Shown one piece after another: positions 41,695 to 48,803 of a DNA stretch of 64,000 bases. Within the stretch, counting starts at the first letter, position 1. Each line of letters opens with the position of its first letter. A program made the translations under genes and the position numbers. The notes below the pieces were generated by a model, which saw only the letters and a list, made by a program, of their open reading frames with translations, searched no databases and was not told the DNA's origin. Source of the DNA: Streptomyces formicae (GTDB lineage: Bacteria > Actinomycetota > Actinomycetes > Streptomycetales > Streptomycetaceae); contig NZ_CP022685.1 in NCBI RefSeq assembly GCF_002556545.1, positions 6,984,001 to 7,048,000 on the forward strand, read 5' to 3'.

Positions 41695-43610
41695 CCGACA
41701 CGCCCCAGTACCGCCGTCGGGTCGGTTCTGTACGCCCCAGCCATCTGATGTTCACCGGAGGCGTGGGCTCCCTCGTCGACCTGCCCAACTTTGCCGTCCT
41801 GGTCCGAGGCATCGACGACTGGAACTACGACGCCGTCCCGGGGTGGGCTGACCTCAAGGAACCCCGACTTCTGCGAGCCGTCAACAGCCTCCTCGCCGCT
41901 CCCAACAGCCCCTACCAGGTGACGCAGTTGCGCCCGGCGCCATGGCTGGACGGCGCGGACCGGGACCCCAATGGCCCCGCTGCCAAGGTCGGTGTGCCCG
42001 TCCTACCGTTCCCCCAGTGGTTGCGCTGCACCGCCTGCAACGAACTCGGGGCTCTGGACTCCAGTAACTTCCGCTTCGAGAACGACAAACCCCGCCGCCC
42101 CGACAAGGCCCGCTTCTTTCACGCGGGCTGCACCGCCAAGCGCAAGGGCAAGCCCCCGCTCGCCGTGGCCGCCCGCTTCGTCCTCGCCTGTCAGGCCGGC
42201 CACCTCGACGACTTCCCGTACGCCACCTTCGTGCACCGCGGCGGCAGTTGCGCAGCGGTGAGCCATCCACGCCTTCAGATGCTCGACCACGGCGGCAACC
42301 AGGCCGCCAACGTCAAGCTCAAATGTGTGAACTGCAATAAGGAACGCAACATCCGGGACGCGATGGGGCCGCGAGGTGAAGCCAACCTGCCGTCCTGCCG
42401 TGGCCGTCACCCGCACCTGTCAACCTTCGACCCGGCAGGCTGCGAACACCGGCCGAAACCCCTGGTGATCGGCGCCTCCAACCAGTGGTTCGCGCAGACC
42501 CTCAGCGTCCTTGCCGTGCCGCCGACTCAGGGCAGCGCACTACAGGGAGAGGTGGAGAAGCTCTGGGACACCCTCCAGAACGCTACCGGGCTGCCCATGC
42601 TGCAGATGGTCTGGAATCTCCCGCAGTTCAAGGTGCTCCACCAGTGGGCGCAAGAAGACGTCCTTGCAGCGGTGCAGGAGCGCCGCGCAGCCGTGGAGGC
42701 AGGGCCGGCTGCTGCCCAGACCTCCACGTATCCCGATCTCCTCACCCCGGAATGGGAGATCTTCACCACCCCCGACACCCCTGACCCGACCGAGGATTTC
42801 GCGCTGCGGGACATCGAGGTTCCCCCTGCCCTCGGCGGCCTGTTCTCCCATATCGTCCAGGCCGAGCGGCTCCGTGAGGTCCGTGCCCTGGTCGGCTTCA
42901 CCCGACTCGACGCGCCAGACCCCGAGGACCCGACCCTGGTCACCCGTGCACCGCTCTCCCGGAACCGGACCCCAGCCTGGGTACCGGCCAGCGAGGTGCG
43001 CGGCGAGGGAATCTTCCTGCGCCTGCCTGAGCCTCTGGTCGCTGACTGGGAGCAGCGCGTCGCCGGAACGGAGGAGCTTGCCGCGCACCGTGACGCCTAC
43101 GTCGAGTTCCGCCGCAATCGCCACTCCGGCCGGATCCAGGGAAACGACGATCCGCTGCGCAGCTGGCCCGGTGCCCGGTACATCGCCCTGCACACTCTGT
43201 CTCACCTCCTCATCCGAGCCATCTCCCTGAACTGCGGCTACTCCTCCGCCAGCCTCTCCGAACGGATCTACGCAGGGCGGGAGGACGACCCGCGGACCGG
43301 CATCCTGATCTACACGGCGGTTCCGGACGCGGAAGGGACCCTCGGCGGCCTCGCCTCGCTCGCCGAACCCGAGGCATTCACCCGCATCGTGCGCCGTGCC
43401 CTCGCCGACGCCCGGCGGTGCTCCTCCGACCCGCTGTGCGCCGAACGGCTGCCCCACCCGCCGCACGAGGACTTCCTGCACGGCGCGGCCTGCCATGTGT
43501 GTCTCTTCGTCTCGGAGACGACCTGCGAACGCGGCAACCGCTTCCTGGACCGCCGGTTCATCGTGCCCATCGGTGACCCCAGCCTGGTCCTCACGCTGGA
43601 CATCAAATGA
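41691..43610 (+). CDS. drmB: DrmB: DUF1998 DISARM core protein
   Basis: 639 residues from ATG 41691 within the drmA stop. The N terminus 'GSVRPSHLMFTGGVGSLVDLPNFAVLVRG' type start is characteristic. Paired cysteines ('CTACNE', 'CVNCNK') suggest zinc binding. The C-terminal DUF1998 domain is clear: 'LHTLSHLLIRAISLNCGYSS', 'RTGILIYTAVPDAEGTLGGL', and a cysteine cluster ('CSSDPLC', 'CHVCLFVSETTCERGNRF'). DrmB binds DrmA and triggers or stabilises its DNA binding. Translation is coupled to both neighbours. All key parts are intact. Confidence 0.88.
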   Translation: MTDTPQYRRRVGSVRPSHLMFTGGVGSLVDLPNFAVLVRGIDDWNYDAVPGWADLKEPRLLRAVNSLLAAPNSPYQVTQLRPAPWLDGADRDPNGPAAKVGVPVLPFPQWLRCTACNELGALDSSNFRFENDKPRRPDKARFFHAGCTAKRKGKPPLAVAARFVLACQAGHLDDFPYATFVHRGGSCAAVSHPRLQMLDHGGNQAANVKLKCVNCNKERNIRDAMGPRGEANLPSCRGRHPHLSTFDPAGCEHRPKPLVIGASNQWFAQTLSVLAVPPTQGSALQGEVEKLWDTLQNATGLPMLQMVWNLPQFKVLHQWAQEDVLAAVQERRAAVEAGPAAAQTSTYPDLLTPEWEIFTTPDTPDPTEDFALRDIEVPPALGGLFSHIVQAERLREVRALVGFTRLDAPDPEDPTLVTRAPLSRNRTPAWVPASEVRGEGIFLRLPEPLVADWEQRVAGTEELAAHRDAYVEFRRNRHSGRIQGNDDPLRSWPGARYIALHTLSHLLIRAISLNCGYSSASLSERIYAGREDDPRTGILIYTAVPDAEGTLGGLASLAEPEAFTRIVRRALADARRCSSDPLCAERLPHPPHEDFLHGAACHVCLFVSETTCERGNRFLDRRFIVPIGDPSLVLTLDIK

Positions 43611-44368
43611 GACATACGACGTTCCGGCAGGCAGCGGCTCAGGCCCGTGCGGTCGTCGGGACGCAGGCACTCAGAGCTCTCGCCGAGGGGATCGCCGATG
43701 GGCGGCCTCGAGCCGCACTTTTGTCCCTGCGGTCCGTTCCGGGCTTCGCCGAGGCGGCGGCCACCGTCGTGGATGCCGCCGGCGCGGACCGGATACCTGC
43801 CGGTGAGGCGGCTGCCTACCTGGAGGGCCTGGCGGAGGGACACGCCCTGCGCACCGCCGAGCAACGGGTCTCCCTCGTCTGGAGCGGCCCCTCTTCCCAC
43901 CGGGTCCCGGTCCGTTCGACCAGCCTGACCCTGGTGGAACTGATCGAGGAGTCCCGACGGGAACTCCTGCTCATGACGTACTCGGCGAAGCCCTACCCGC
44001 CGCTCATCAAGGCGTTGATTGCTGCTGCAGAGCGGGCCGTGACCATCGATGTGGTGGTCGAGACCTTGCAGGGTGCGGGAAGCGCACTCGCGGGAGCGGA
44101 GCCCGCCTCGGCGTTCGGAGGGATCCCAGGTATCCGTATCTGGCATTGGCCCGTGGACAAGCGGGTGGAACATGGAGCCAAAACCCACGCAAAACTGGCC
44201 GTCGCGGACAGTCGGATCCTGCTGGTCACCAGCGCCAACTTCACCCAGTCCGGCGTGGACCGCAATATTGAGGCCGGAGCTCTGATCAGAGGCGGGACGA
44301 CGCCTTCCCGTACGGTCGAGCACGTACGGGAACTCCAGCGTGAGGGCACTCTGCAGCGGTTCTACTGA
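43607..44368 (+). CDS. drmC: DrmC: phospholipase D-like protein of DISARM
   Basis: 253 residues, ATG 43607 overlapping the drmB stop. One full PLD-type motif is seen: HxK(x)4D at His194-Lys196-Asp201 ('THAKLAVAD') followed by 'LLVTSANFTQSGVDRNIEAG'. Only a degenerate equivalent is visible in the first half ('LLMTYSAKPYPPLIKALI'), so a dimer would be needed for a nuclease site. In DISARM DrmC is the putative nuclease and is not always essential. It is the last gene of the operon, followed by a hairpin. Confidence 0.88.
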   Translation: MRHTTFRQAAAQARAVVGTQALRALAEGIADGRPRAALLSLRSVPGFAEAAATVVDAAGADRIPAGEAAAYLEGLAEGHALRTAEQRVSLVWSGPSSHRVPVRSTSLTLVELIEESRRELLLMTYSAKPYPPLIKALIAAAERAVTIDVVVETLQGAGSALAGAEPASAFGGIPGIRIWHWPVDKRVEHGAKTHAKLAVADSRILLVTSANFTQSGVDRNIEAGALIRGGTTPSRTVEHVRELQREGTLQRFY

Positions 44369-44393
44369 CCGGTCCGAGGAAGTAGCGGACCGG
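44369..44393 (+). terminator. Hairpin after drmC
   Basis: CCGGTCCG (44369-44376) pairs perfectly with CGGACCGG (44386-44393), with a 9-base loop, starting one base after the first base of the stop codon region. A likely terminator of the drmA-drmB-drmC operon. Confidence 0.65.
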
Positions 44394-44785
44394 ATATTGA
44401 CTGGCATGGAAGCCCCCTCGCCAATTGCCGCCTGAAGACGCCTTCGCCGACCCTCCAAAGGCTGACACAAGGCGTTGCGGGTATAGCCCGATGGCCTTCC
44501 GTTCTGATGGCGGCGGTACGCGCCACTGCGGTCTCGCCCCCCGCTGGCTGTAACGCTCGTTTGACGCTCAGGGCGTCCACGGGCTCGCCCAGGGGGCGGG
44601 CAAACATCGCTTGACCTGCGCTGCTCTTGTTCCCGTCCCGGCTGACGTGATTTCGATGACCCACCACGTGGAATGCGTCGCGATCCTCGAACCCGCCGAC
44701 AAGGGCCGCTGCCCCCCCCGTTCCGTCGAGCGTGCGCGACAGACGTCGGATGCCTCGCGGGCGATGACCCGACGACGGGACGGTG
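44394..44785. other. Right end of the island and junction with the chromosome, no gene
   Basis: No coding sequence is supported. It contains GCTCGTTTGACGCTC at 44555-44569 (matching the left-end motif at 14 of 15 bases) and the right copy of the gene-end repeat at 44656-44693. A short frame continues the methyltransferase reading as '...EPADKGRC' without an immediate stop, as expected for a stranded, no longer translated 3' end. Chromosomal sequence resumes toward the convergent histidine kinase gene. Confidence 0.5.
44656..44693 (+). repeat. Right copy of the 38-bp gene-end direct repeat (candidate attR)
   Basis: It reads MTHHVECVAILEP in frame, like the end of the methyltransferase at 15050-15087, with only synonymous differences. 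No homology to the methyltransferase is visible immediately upstream of this ATG, so the duplication begins here. Codons are host-like (CTC, GAA, CCC). Confidence 0.7.
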
Positions 44786-46351
44786 CTACTCGAAGAGGGA
44801 CAGCCGGACTCGGAAGGTGCAGCCCTGGCCGGGAGCGGTGTCGATCTCGATGTCGCCGCCGTGGGCCGTGACGAGGGAGTGCACGATCGAGAGGCCGAGG
44901 CCCGCGCCGGCGCCCGAGGCGCGGCTTCGGGATGCGTCGGCGCGGTAGAACCGTTCGAAGACCCGTTGTCGTTCCTCCGGCGAGAGGCCCGGTCCCCGGT
45001 CGGCGACCTCCAGGACCGCGAGTCCGTCCCGCACCCCCACGCCGATCCGGATCGGCGTACCGGCGGGCGAGTGTGCGACCGCGTTGCCGACGAGGTTGGT
45101 GACGACCTGCCGCAGGCGTTCCTCGTCCGCGAGGGTCTGGGCGGTGGCGGGTCTGCCGCCGTCCGGGCCGGTGAGCGTGACGGGGCGGGTGGCGTCCAGG
45201 GCCCGTACGTCGTGCAGTGCGTCGGCGGCCAGCGTGCGCAGGTCCATCGGGGCGCGCTCCAGCGGGAAGGCGGGGGCCGGGCCGGTCCCGACGGCGGGGC
45301 CCCGCGCTGCCTCGTCGAGGCGGGCCAGCAGGAGCATGTCCCCGACGAGGCGGGTCAGGCGCTCGGACTCCTCGCCGATGCGCGTCATGAGGTGGTCGGT
45401 CTCCGGCCGGGTCCGCGAGGCTCCCATGCGGTAGAGGTCGGTGTAGCCCTTGATGCCGACGAGCGGGGTGCGCAGTTCGTGGCTGGCGTCCGCGAAGAAG
45501 CGCCGCATCCGTGACTCGGCTTCCGCCCGGCCGCGGAAGGCGGTGTCGATCTGGTCGAGCATCCGGTTCAGGCAGGTGGTCAGGCGGCCCACTTCGGTCT
45601 GCGCTCCGGCCGTCTCCGCGATGCGGTGTGAGAAGTCGCCCGACGTGATGGCGTCGGCGGTCTCCTCGATGCGGGTCAGCGGCCGCAGCCCGGAACGGAC
45701 GGCGAACCAGCCGACGACGGCCAGGAGGGCGAGCAGCACCCCGCCGGTGGTCAGGGAGACGGTCCGGGTCTTCTCGACGGTGCGGTCCACCTCGTCCAGC
45801 GACGTCGCGACGAGGACGCTCCCGTTGCCCACCGGTTCGTCCGTCGACTCGATCGACTGGTCGGGCCTGGTCAGCGCCACGACCCGCCAGCGGTGATCGT
45901 CGTCGCGCGCCGGAACGGTGAAGGGCCGCCCCGCACGGTCGAGCACGGCGTCCCGGTCGAGTTCCGGCAGCCGCGGCCCGCCTCCGGGAGCGGCGGTGGT
46001 GGAGTCGAAGGTGTTGCGGGGGACGCCGGCGTCGTCCACGTACGACACCGTGGTGTCCTCGAAGGAGCTCAGCACGCGAACGTTCTGCGGGGAGTCCATG
46101 CCCGGTGGTGGTGTGATGCGGGCGGCGATCTGCGCCGTGGTCCGCAGGCGCGCGTCGACGCGCCCCTCCAGGTAGCCGCTCAGAGCGGTGTTGACGGCGG
46201 CGCCCGCTGCGAGGAGGCCGATGGCGACCAGCGTGCTCACCAGGCACAGAAGGCGCGTGCGCAGCGACATGCGCGCGAGGGCGCGCCGCGCGGTCCGCAC
46301 CGGACGGGGCCGGTTCGGAAGAGGGCTCGGAAGAGGGCTCGGCATCCTCAT
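44786..46351 (-). CDS. OmpR-type two-component sensor histidine kinase
   Basis: 521 residues, ATG 46351, overlapping the response regulator stop (ATGA). Two transmembrane segments (about 33-55 and 198-218) flank an extracytoplasmic sensor domain of about 140 residues. HAMP follows (220-275). The dimerisation and phosphoacceptor box is 'FFADASHELRTPLVG' with His291. The ATPase boxes are 'VTNLVGNAVAHSP' (N), 'LEVADRGPGLSPEER' (G1), 'ERFYRADASRSR' (F) and 'GAGLGLSIVHSLV' (G2). It phosphorylates the regulator encoded upstream. The stimulus is unknown. The MMPL and streptophobe-like genes upstream may be its targets. Confidence 0.88.
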   Translation of the reverse strand: MRMPSPLPSPLPNRPRPVRTARRALARMSLRTRLLCLVSTLVAIGLLAAGAAVNTALSGYLEGRVDARLRTTAQIAARITPPPGMDSPQNVRVLSSFEDTTVSYVDDAGVPRNTFDSTTAAPGGGPRLPELDRDAVLDRAGRPFTVPARDDDHRWRVVALTRPDQSIESTDEPVGNGSVLVATSLDEVDRTVEKTRTVSLTTGGVLLALLAVVGWFAVRSGLRPLTRIEETADAITSGDFSHRIAETAGAQTEVGRLTTCLNRMLDQIDTAFRGRAEAESRMRRFFADASHELRTPLVGIKGYTDLYRMGASRTRPETDHLMTRIGEESERLTRLVGDMLLLARLDEAARGPAVGTGPAPAFPLERAPMDLRTLAADALHDVRALDATRPVTLTGPDGGRPATAQTLADEERLRQVVTNLVGNAVAHSPAGTPIRIGVGVRDGLAVLEVADRGPGLSPEERQRVFERFYRADASRSRASGAGAGLGLSIVHSLVTAHGGDIEIDTAPGQGCTFRVRLSLFE

Positions 46352-47088
46352 GCCCGGGGCCCGCGCAGTACGTAGCCGATGCCGTGCACGGTGTGGATGA
46401 GCTTGGGGTCGGCCCGGTCCACCTTGCGGCGCAGATAGCTGATGTACGTGTCGACGATGCTGGGGTCGCCGTCGAAGTCGTAGCGCCAGACGTTCTCCAG
46501 GATCTGGGGCTTGGACATGGTCAGCCCGGCGTTGACCATCAGGAAGTGGAGCAGGCGGAACTCGGTGGGCGACAGGCGCACCGGTTGTCCGGCCCGGGTC
46601 ACCAGGTGTCCCTCGGGCTCCAGTTCGAGGTCGCCGACGGTCAGGATCCCGGACGGCTCGCCCTTGGTGCGGCGCAGCACCGCGTGGATGCGGGCGATCA
46701 GCTCCTCCAGGTCGAAGGGCTTGGTGATGTAGTCGTCGCCGCCCAGGGTGAGGCCGGCGATCCGGTCCTGGCGGTCCTCACGGGCGGTGACGAACAGGAC
46801 GGGGACGTCGCCGCCGACGCCGTGGCCGGCCGCGCGGGGGAGGGCGCGCAGTCGTCGGATCACCTCGAAACCGTCGATGCCCGGGAGCATCACGTCGAGG
46901 AGCACCAGGTCCGGCGGGCGGTGGGCCGCCACCCGCAGGGCCTCTTCTCCGTCCGCCGCGACGTCGACGTCGAACCCGGCGTAGCACAGGGCGGCCGGGA
47001 GGAGTTCGCGCACGGTCGGCTCGTCGTCGACGACCAGCAGGTGGCCCTTGGCCGAGGTGCCGCAGCGTGCCGTGCGGGCTTGCGTCAT
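46348..47088 (-). CDS. OmpR/PhoB-type response regulator
   Basis: 246 residues from ATG 47088. An in-frame upstream extension exists but only encodes the RTRNP repeats of the tandem DNA repeat, so it is rejected. The receiver domain has the acidic pair Asp21-Asp22, phosphoacceptor Asp65 ('LLDVMLPGIDGF') and Lys123 ('DDYITKPFDLEEL'). The C-terminal winged helix ('LSPTEFRLLHFLMVNAGLTMSK', 'DTYISYLRRKVD') is OmpR-like. It forms an operon with the kinase through a four-base overlap. Leader repeats at 47111-47170 lie directly upstream. Confidence 0.9.
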   Translation of the reverse strand: MTQARTARCGTSAKGHLLVVDDEPTVRELLPAALCYAGFDVDVAADGEEALRVAAHRPPDLVLLDVMLPGIDGFEVIRRLRALPRAAGHGVGGDVPVLFVTAREDRQDRIAGLTLGGDDYITKPFDLEELIARIHAVLRRTKGEPSGILTVGDLELEPEGHLVTRAGQPVRLSPTEFRLLHFLMVNAGLTMSKPQILENVWRYDFDGDPSIVDTYISYLRRKVDRADPKLIHTVHGIGYVLRGPRA

Positions 47089-47110
47089 GGCTGGTTCGTT
47101 CCGCTCCGTT

Positions 47111-47170
47111 GTCCGTGGGTTCCGCGTCCGTGGATTCCGTGTCCGTGGGTTCCGTGTCCGTGGGTTCCGT
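47111..47170. repeat. Four tandem 15-bp repeats upstream of the response regulator gene
   Basis: The unit GTCCGTGGGTTCCGT occurs four times (47111-47170) with one or no changes per copy. It lies between the terminator hairpin and the response regulator start, where it could vary in number and change the leader length. Confidence 0.85.
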
Positions 47171-47174
47171 GTCC

Positions 47175-47223
47175 GGGGATCTGTCCGGCCGGTCCGGCAG
47201 GCTGCTCGGCCGGACAGATCCCC
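47175..47223 (-). terminator. 16-bp perfect hairpin after the streptophobe-like gene
   Basis: GGGGATCTGTCCGGCC (47175-47190) is exactly complementary to 47208-47223, with a 17-base loop. It begins 9 bases after the streptophobe-like stop in the direction of transcription. It separates the MMPL/streptophobe transcript from the two-component genes. Confidence 0.8.
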
Positions 47224-47231
47224 GGCCTGTG

Positions 47232-48803
47232 TCATGTCCTTGGGCGTGTCGTGTCCTTGGGTGAGCCCCGACGGCCGGAGCTCGGCTTCGAGGAAACCTC
47301 ACGAACCTGTGTGCGGTCCCGCGGACGCGGCCGGAGCCGCCGCCCCCCGTCCCGTACCGAGCGGAGTCGGCTCCCCGCGTAGCAGGCCAGGGAAGCGAGG
47401 ACGAAGGCCGCGAGCGCCGGGAGTCGTACGGAGCCGTCGAGCCCGGCGTCCATCCCGCCCATCTCGTTGCCCATGAGGGAGAAGCCGATCCCCGCCGAAG
47501 CCTGCGAGACCAGGCCGATGACCAGGACGCTGAGGCCGACGGCCACACCGGCGCGCAGCGCGATCTCCACGTGGCGGCCCAACAGGGCCTTGGCTTCTTC
47601 GCGTGCCCTTCGGACCGGGGTGCGCGCGGCGGTGCGGTAGCCCGCGTACACGAGCAGACACACCAGGAGCGTCAGGCCGATCAGCCACAGGGGGAGCCCG
47701 GCCACGGTCTTGCCGCTCACGTCGAGCTGCCTGGCCCCTCCCTCGGCCCCGGAGCCCGTCGCTCCGCCGAGGCCGCCCATCATCCCGCCGCCTTCGGGCC
47801 GACGGCGCTCCATCCCGGCCTGCCAGGACGCGCCGAGGCCGGAGGTGAGGACGGCGGACAGCAGATTCGGTGCCGCCAGGAGCAGCGCCCCGGCCGCCTT
47901 CGCCGCCTGATCCCGGCCGGTCGCCGCGGCCGCTCCCGCGAGGAGCGCGAGGAACAGGCCGAGCGTGCACAGGGCGGTGAAGATCCCCGTCAGGGTCGAG
48001 GTGACCGGGTTCCACTTCAGGCGCGCCCGGCTGAGAGCGACGGGCCTCGGCAACGACGTGCGGCGCGCGGCCAGGCACCCGATGCCGATGACGAGCGCCA
48101 CTTCGAGCACCGCGAGGAACCCGGTCAGCACGATGTCCGTGGTGAAGTCGAGGGAAGGGATTCCCTCGCCGCCGGTGAGCTTGCCGAGCCCGCCGCCCGA
48201 GCCCCCGCCGCTGCCGAGCCGCTTCGACACGCTCTCGGGAAGGGCGAGCGAGCCGTGGGCCATGGACGCCAGGACGGGTACGAGCACGGTGGTGACGCCG
48301 AGCGCCCCCACGGAGCGGGCGATCAGCAGGGCGGGAGCGGGGCGCGCGCGGCGGCGCAGCGGCCGGAAGAAGCACCAGCCGAGGACGGCCGCGCCGAGGA
48401 AGGTGAGCATCAGCGGCACGGCCCACACCCGACCGGTGATCCCGAGGCTGAGACCACCGCCCCCGCCGAGCATGTCGAGCATGCCTCCACCGGCACCGGC
48501 CTTCGGGGTCAGGTCGGCGCTCAGGTCGACCGGCCCGCCGAAGGCGAGGCTGGTGACGGCAGGGACGAGCTGGGTCAGCGGCGCGCTGCCGTCGGCGCCG
48601 AGAGCGCGCAGCGCCGCGTATCCCGCGCCCGACATGGCCGTGAGGGCGGCGAGGACGGCAAGCCCGCCCTCGATCGCGTGGCGCGCGGCGCTCCCGCCAG
48701 GCTTGAGCGTGGTGTCCGCGTTCCCCGAACCCCGTTCGTCCGTAGGCGATGGGGGCGCGGGATCGCTCCGCACGGCCGGACGCGTCGTGGTCGTACGACT
48801 CAT
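47232..48803 (-). CDS. Streptophobe-family integral membrane protein
   Basis: 523 residues, ATG 48803 overlapping the MMPL stop (ATGA). About eight to ten hydrophobic helices are spread through the protein, separated by Gly-rich loops ('GGGMLDMLGGGGGLSLG', 'GSGGGSGGGLGKLTGGEG', 'GGGMMGGLGGATGSG') and ending in a basic tail. This matches the actinobacterial streptophobe family of unknown function as I recall it. Close coupling to an MMPL exporter and to a two-component pair downstream suggests an envelope role, perhaps as an exporter partner. No catalytic residues are seen. Confidence 0.6.
   Translation of the reverse strand: MSRTTTTRPAVRSDPAPPSPTDERGSGNADTTLKPGGSAARHAIEGGLAVLAALTAMSGAGYAALRALGADGSAPLTQLVPAVTSLAFGGPVDLSADLTPKAGAGGGMLDMLGGGGGLSLGITGRVWAVPLMLTFLGAAVLGWCFFRPLRRRARPAPALLIARSVGALGVTTVLVPVLASMAHGSLALPESVSKRLGSGGGSGGGLGKLTGGEGIPSLDFTTDIVLTGFLAVLEVALVIGIGCLAARRTSLPRPVALSRARLKWNPVTSTLTGIFTALCTLGLFLALLAGAAAATGRDQAAKAAGALLLAAPNLLSAVLTSGLGASWQAGMERRRPEGGGMMGGLGGATGSGAEGGARQLDVSGKTVAGLPLWLIGLTLLVCLLVYAGYRTAARTPVRRAREEAKALLGRHVEIALRAGVAVGLSVLVIGLVSQASAGIGFSLMGNEMGGMDAGLDGSVRLPALAAFVLASLACYAGSRLRSVRDGGRRLRPRPRDRTQVREVSSKPSSGRRGSPKDTTRPRT

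Larger units (their letters stand above)
15050..44693. mobile_element. Defence island of about 29.6 kb integrated at the 3' end of the RNA methyltransferase gene
   Basis: The island is bounded by a 38-base direct repeat (15050-15087 and 44656-44693, 34 identities) made of the last codons of the RNA methyltransferase gene. Everything between is absent from the usual housekeeping context and consists of defence genes. The list is a RelE-UvrD helicase, a GmrSD-like protein, DISARM drmD, drmMI, drmA, drmB and drmC, an AbiE pair and a second methyltransferase. A 15-base motif (GCTCRTTTGACGCTC) lies about 90-100 bases inside each end in the same orientation. No integrase, excisionase or transposase gene is recognisable, so the element is probably immobile now or moved by a recombinase in trans. 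The insertion model is inference from the duplication. Confidence 0.65.

Noticed and set aside
22475..44368. BREX or Pgl system instead of DISARM
   Set aside because: The methyltransferases resemble PglX in size, but no PglZ phosphatase, PglW/BrxC-type ATPase or BrxL is present. drmA, drmB and drmC are all recognisable in order.
15088..44655. Integrase or excisionase gene within the island
   Set aside because: No frame shows the R-H-R-Y tyrosine recombinase pattern or a serine recombinase N terminus. Only short unexplained frames remain near the ends.
46321..46345. 12-bp tandem duplication in the histidine kinase 5' end as a regulatory repeat
   Set aside because: It is within coding sequence (PSPLPSPLP) and too short and simple to suggest more than slippage.
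47111..47170. CRISPR-like array
   Set aside because: The units are directly adjacent 15-bp repeats without spacers and without any cas gene.
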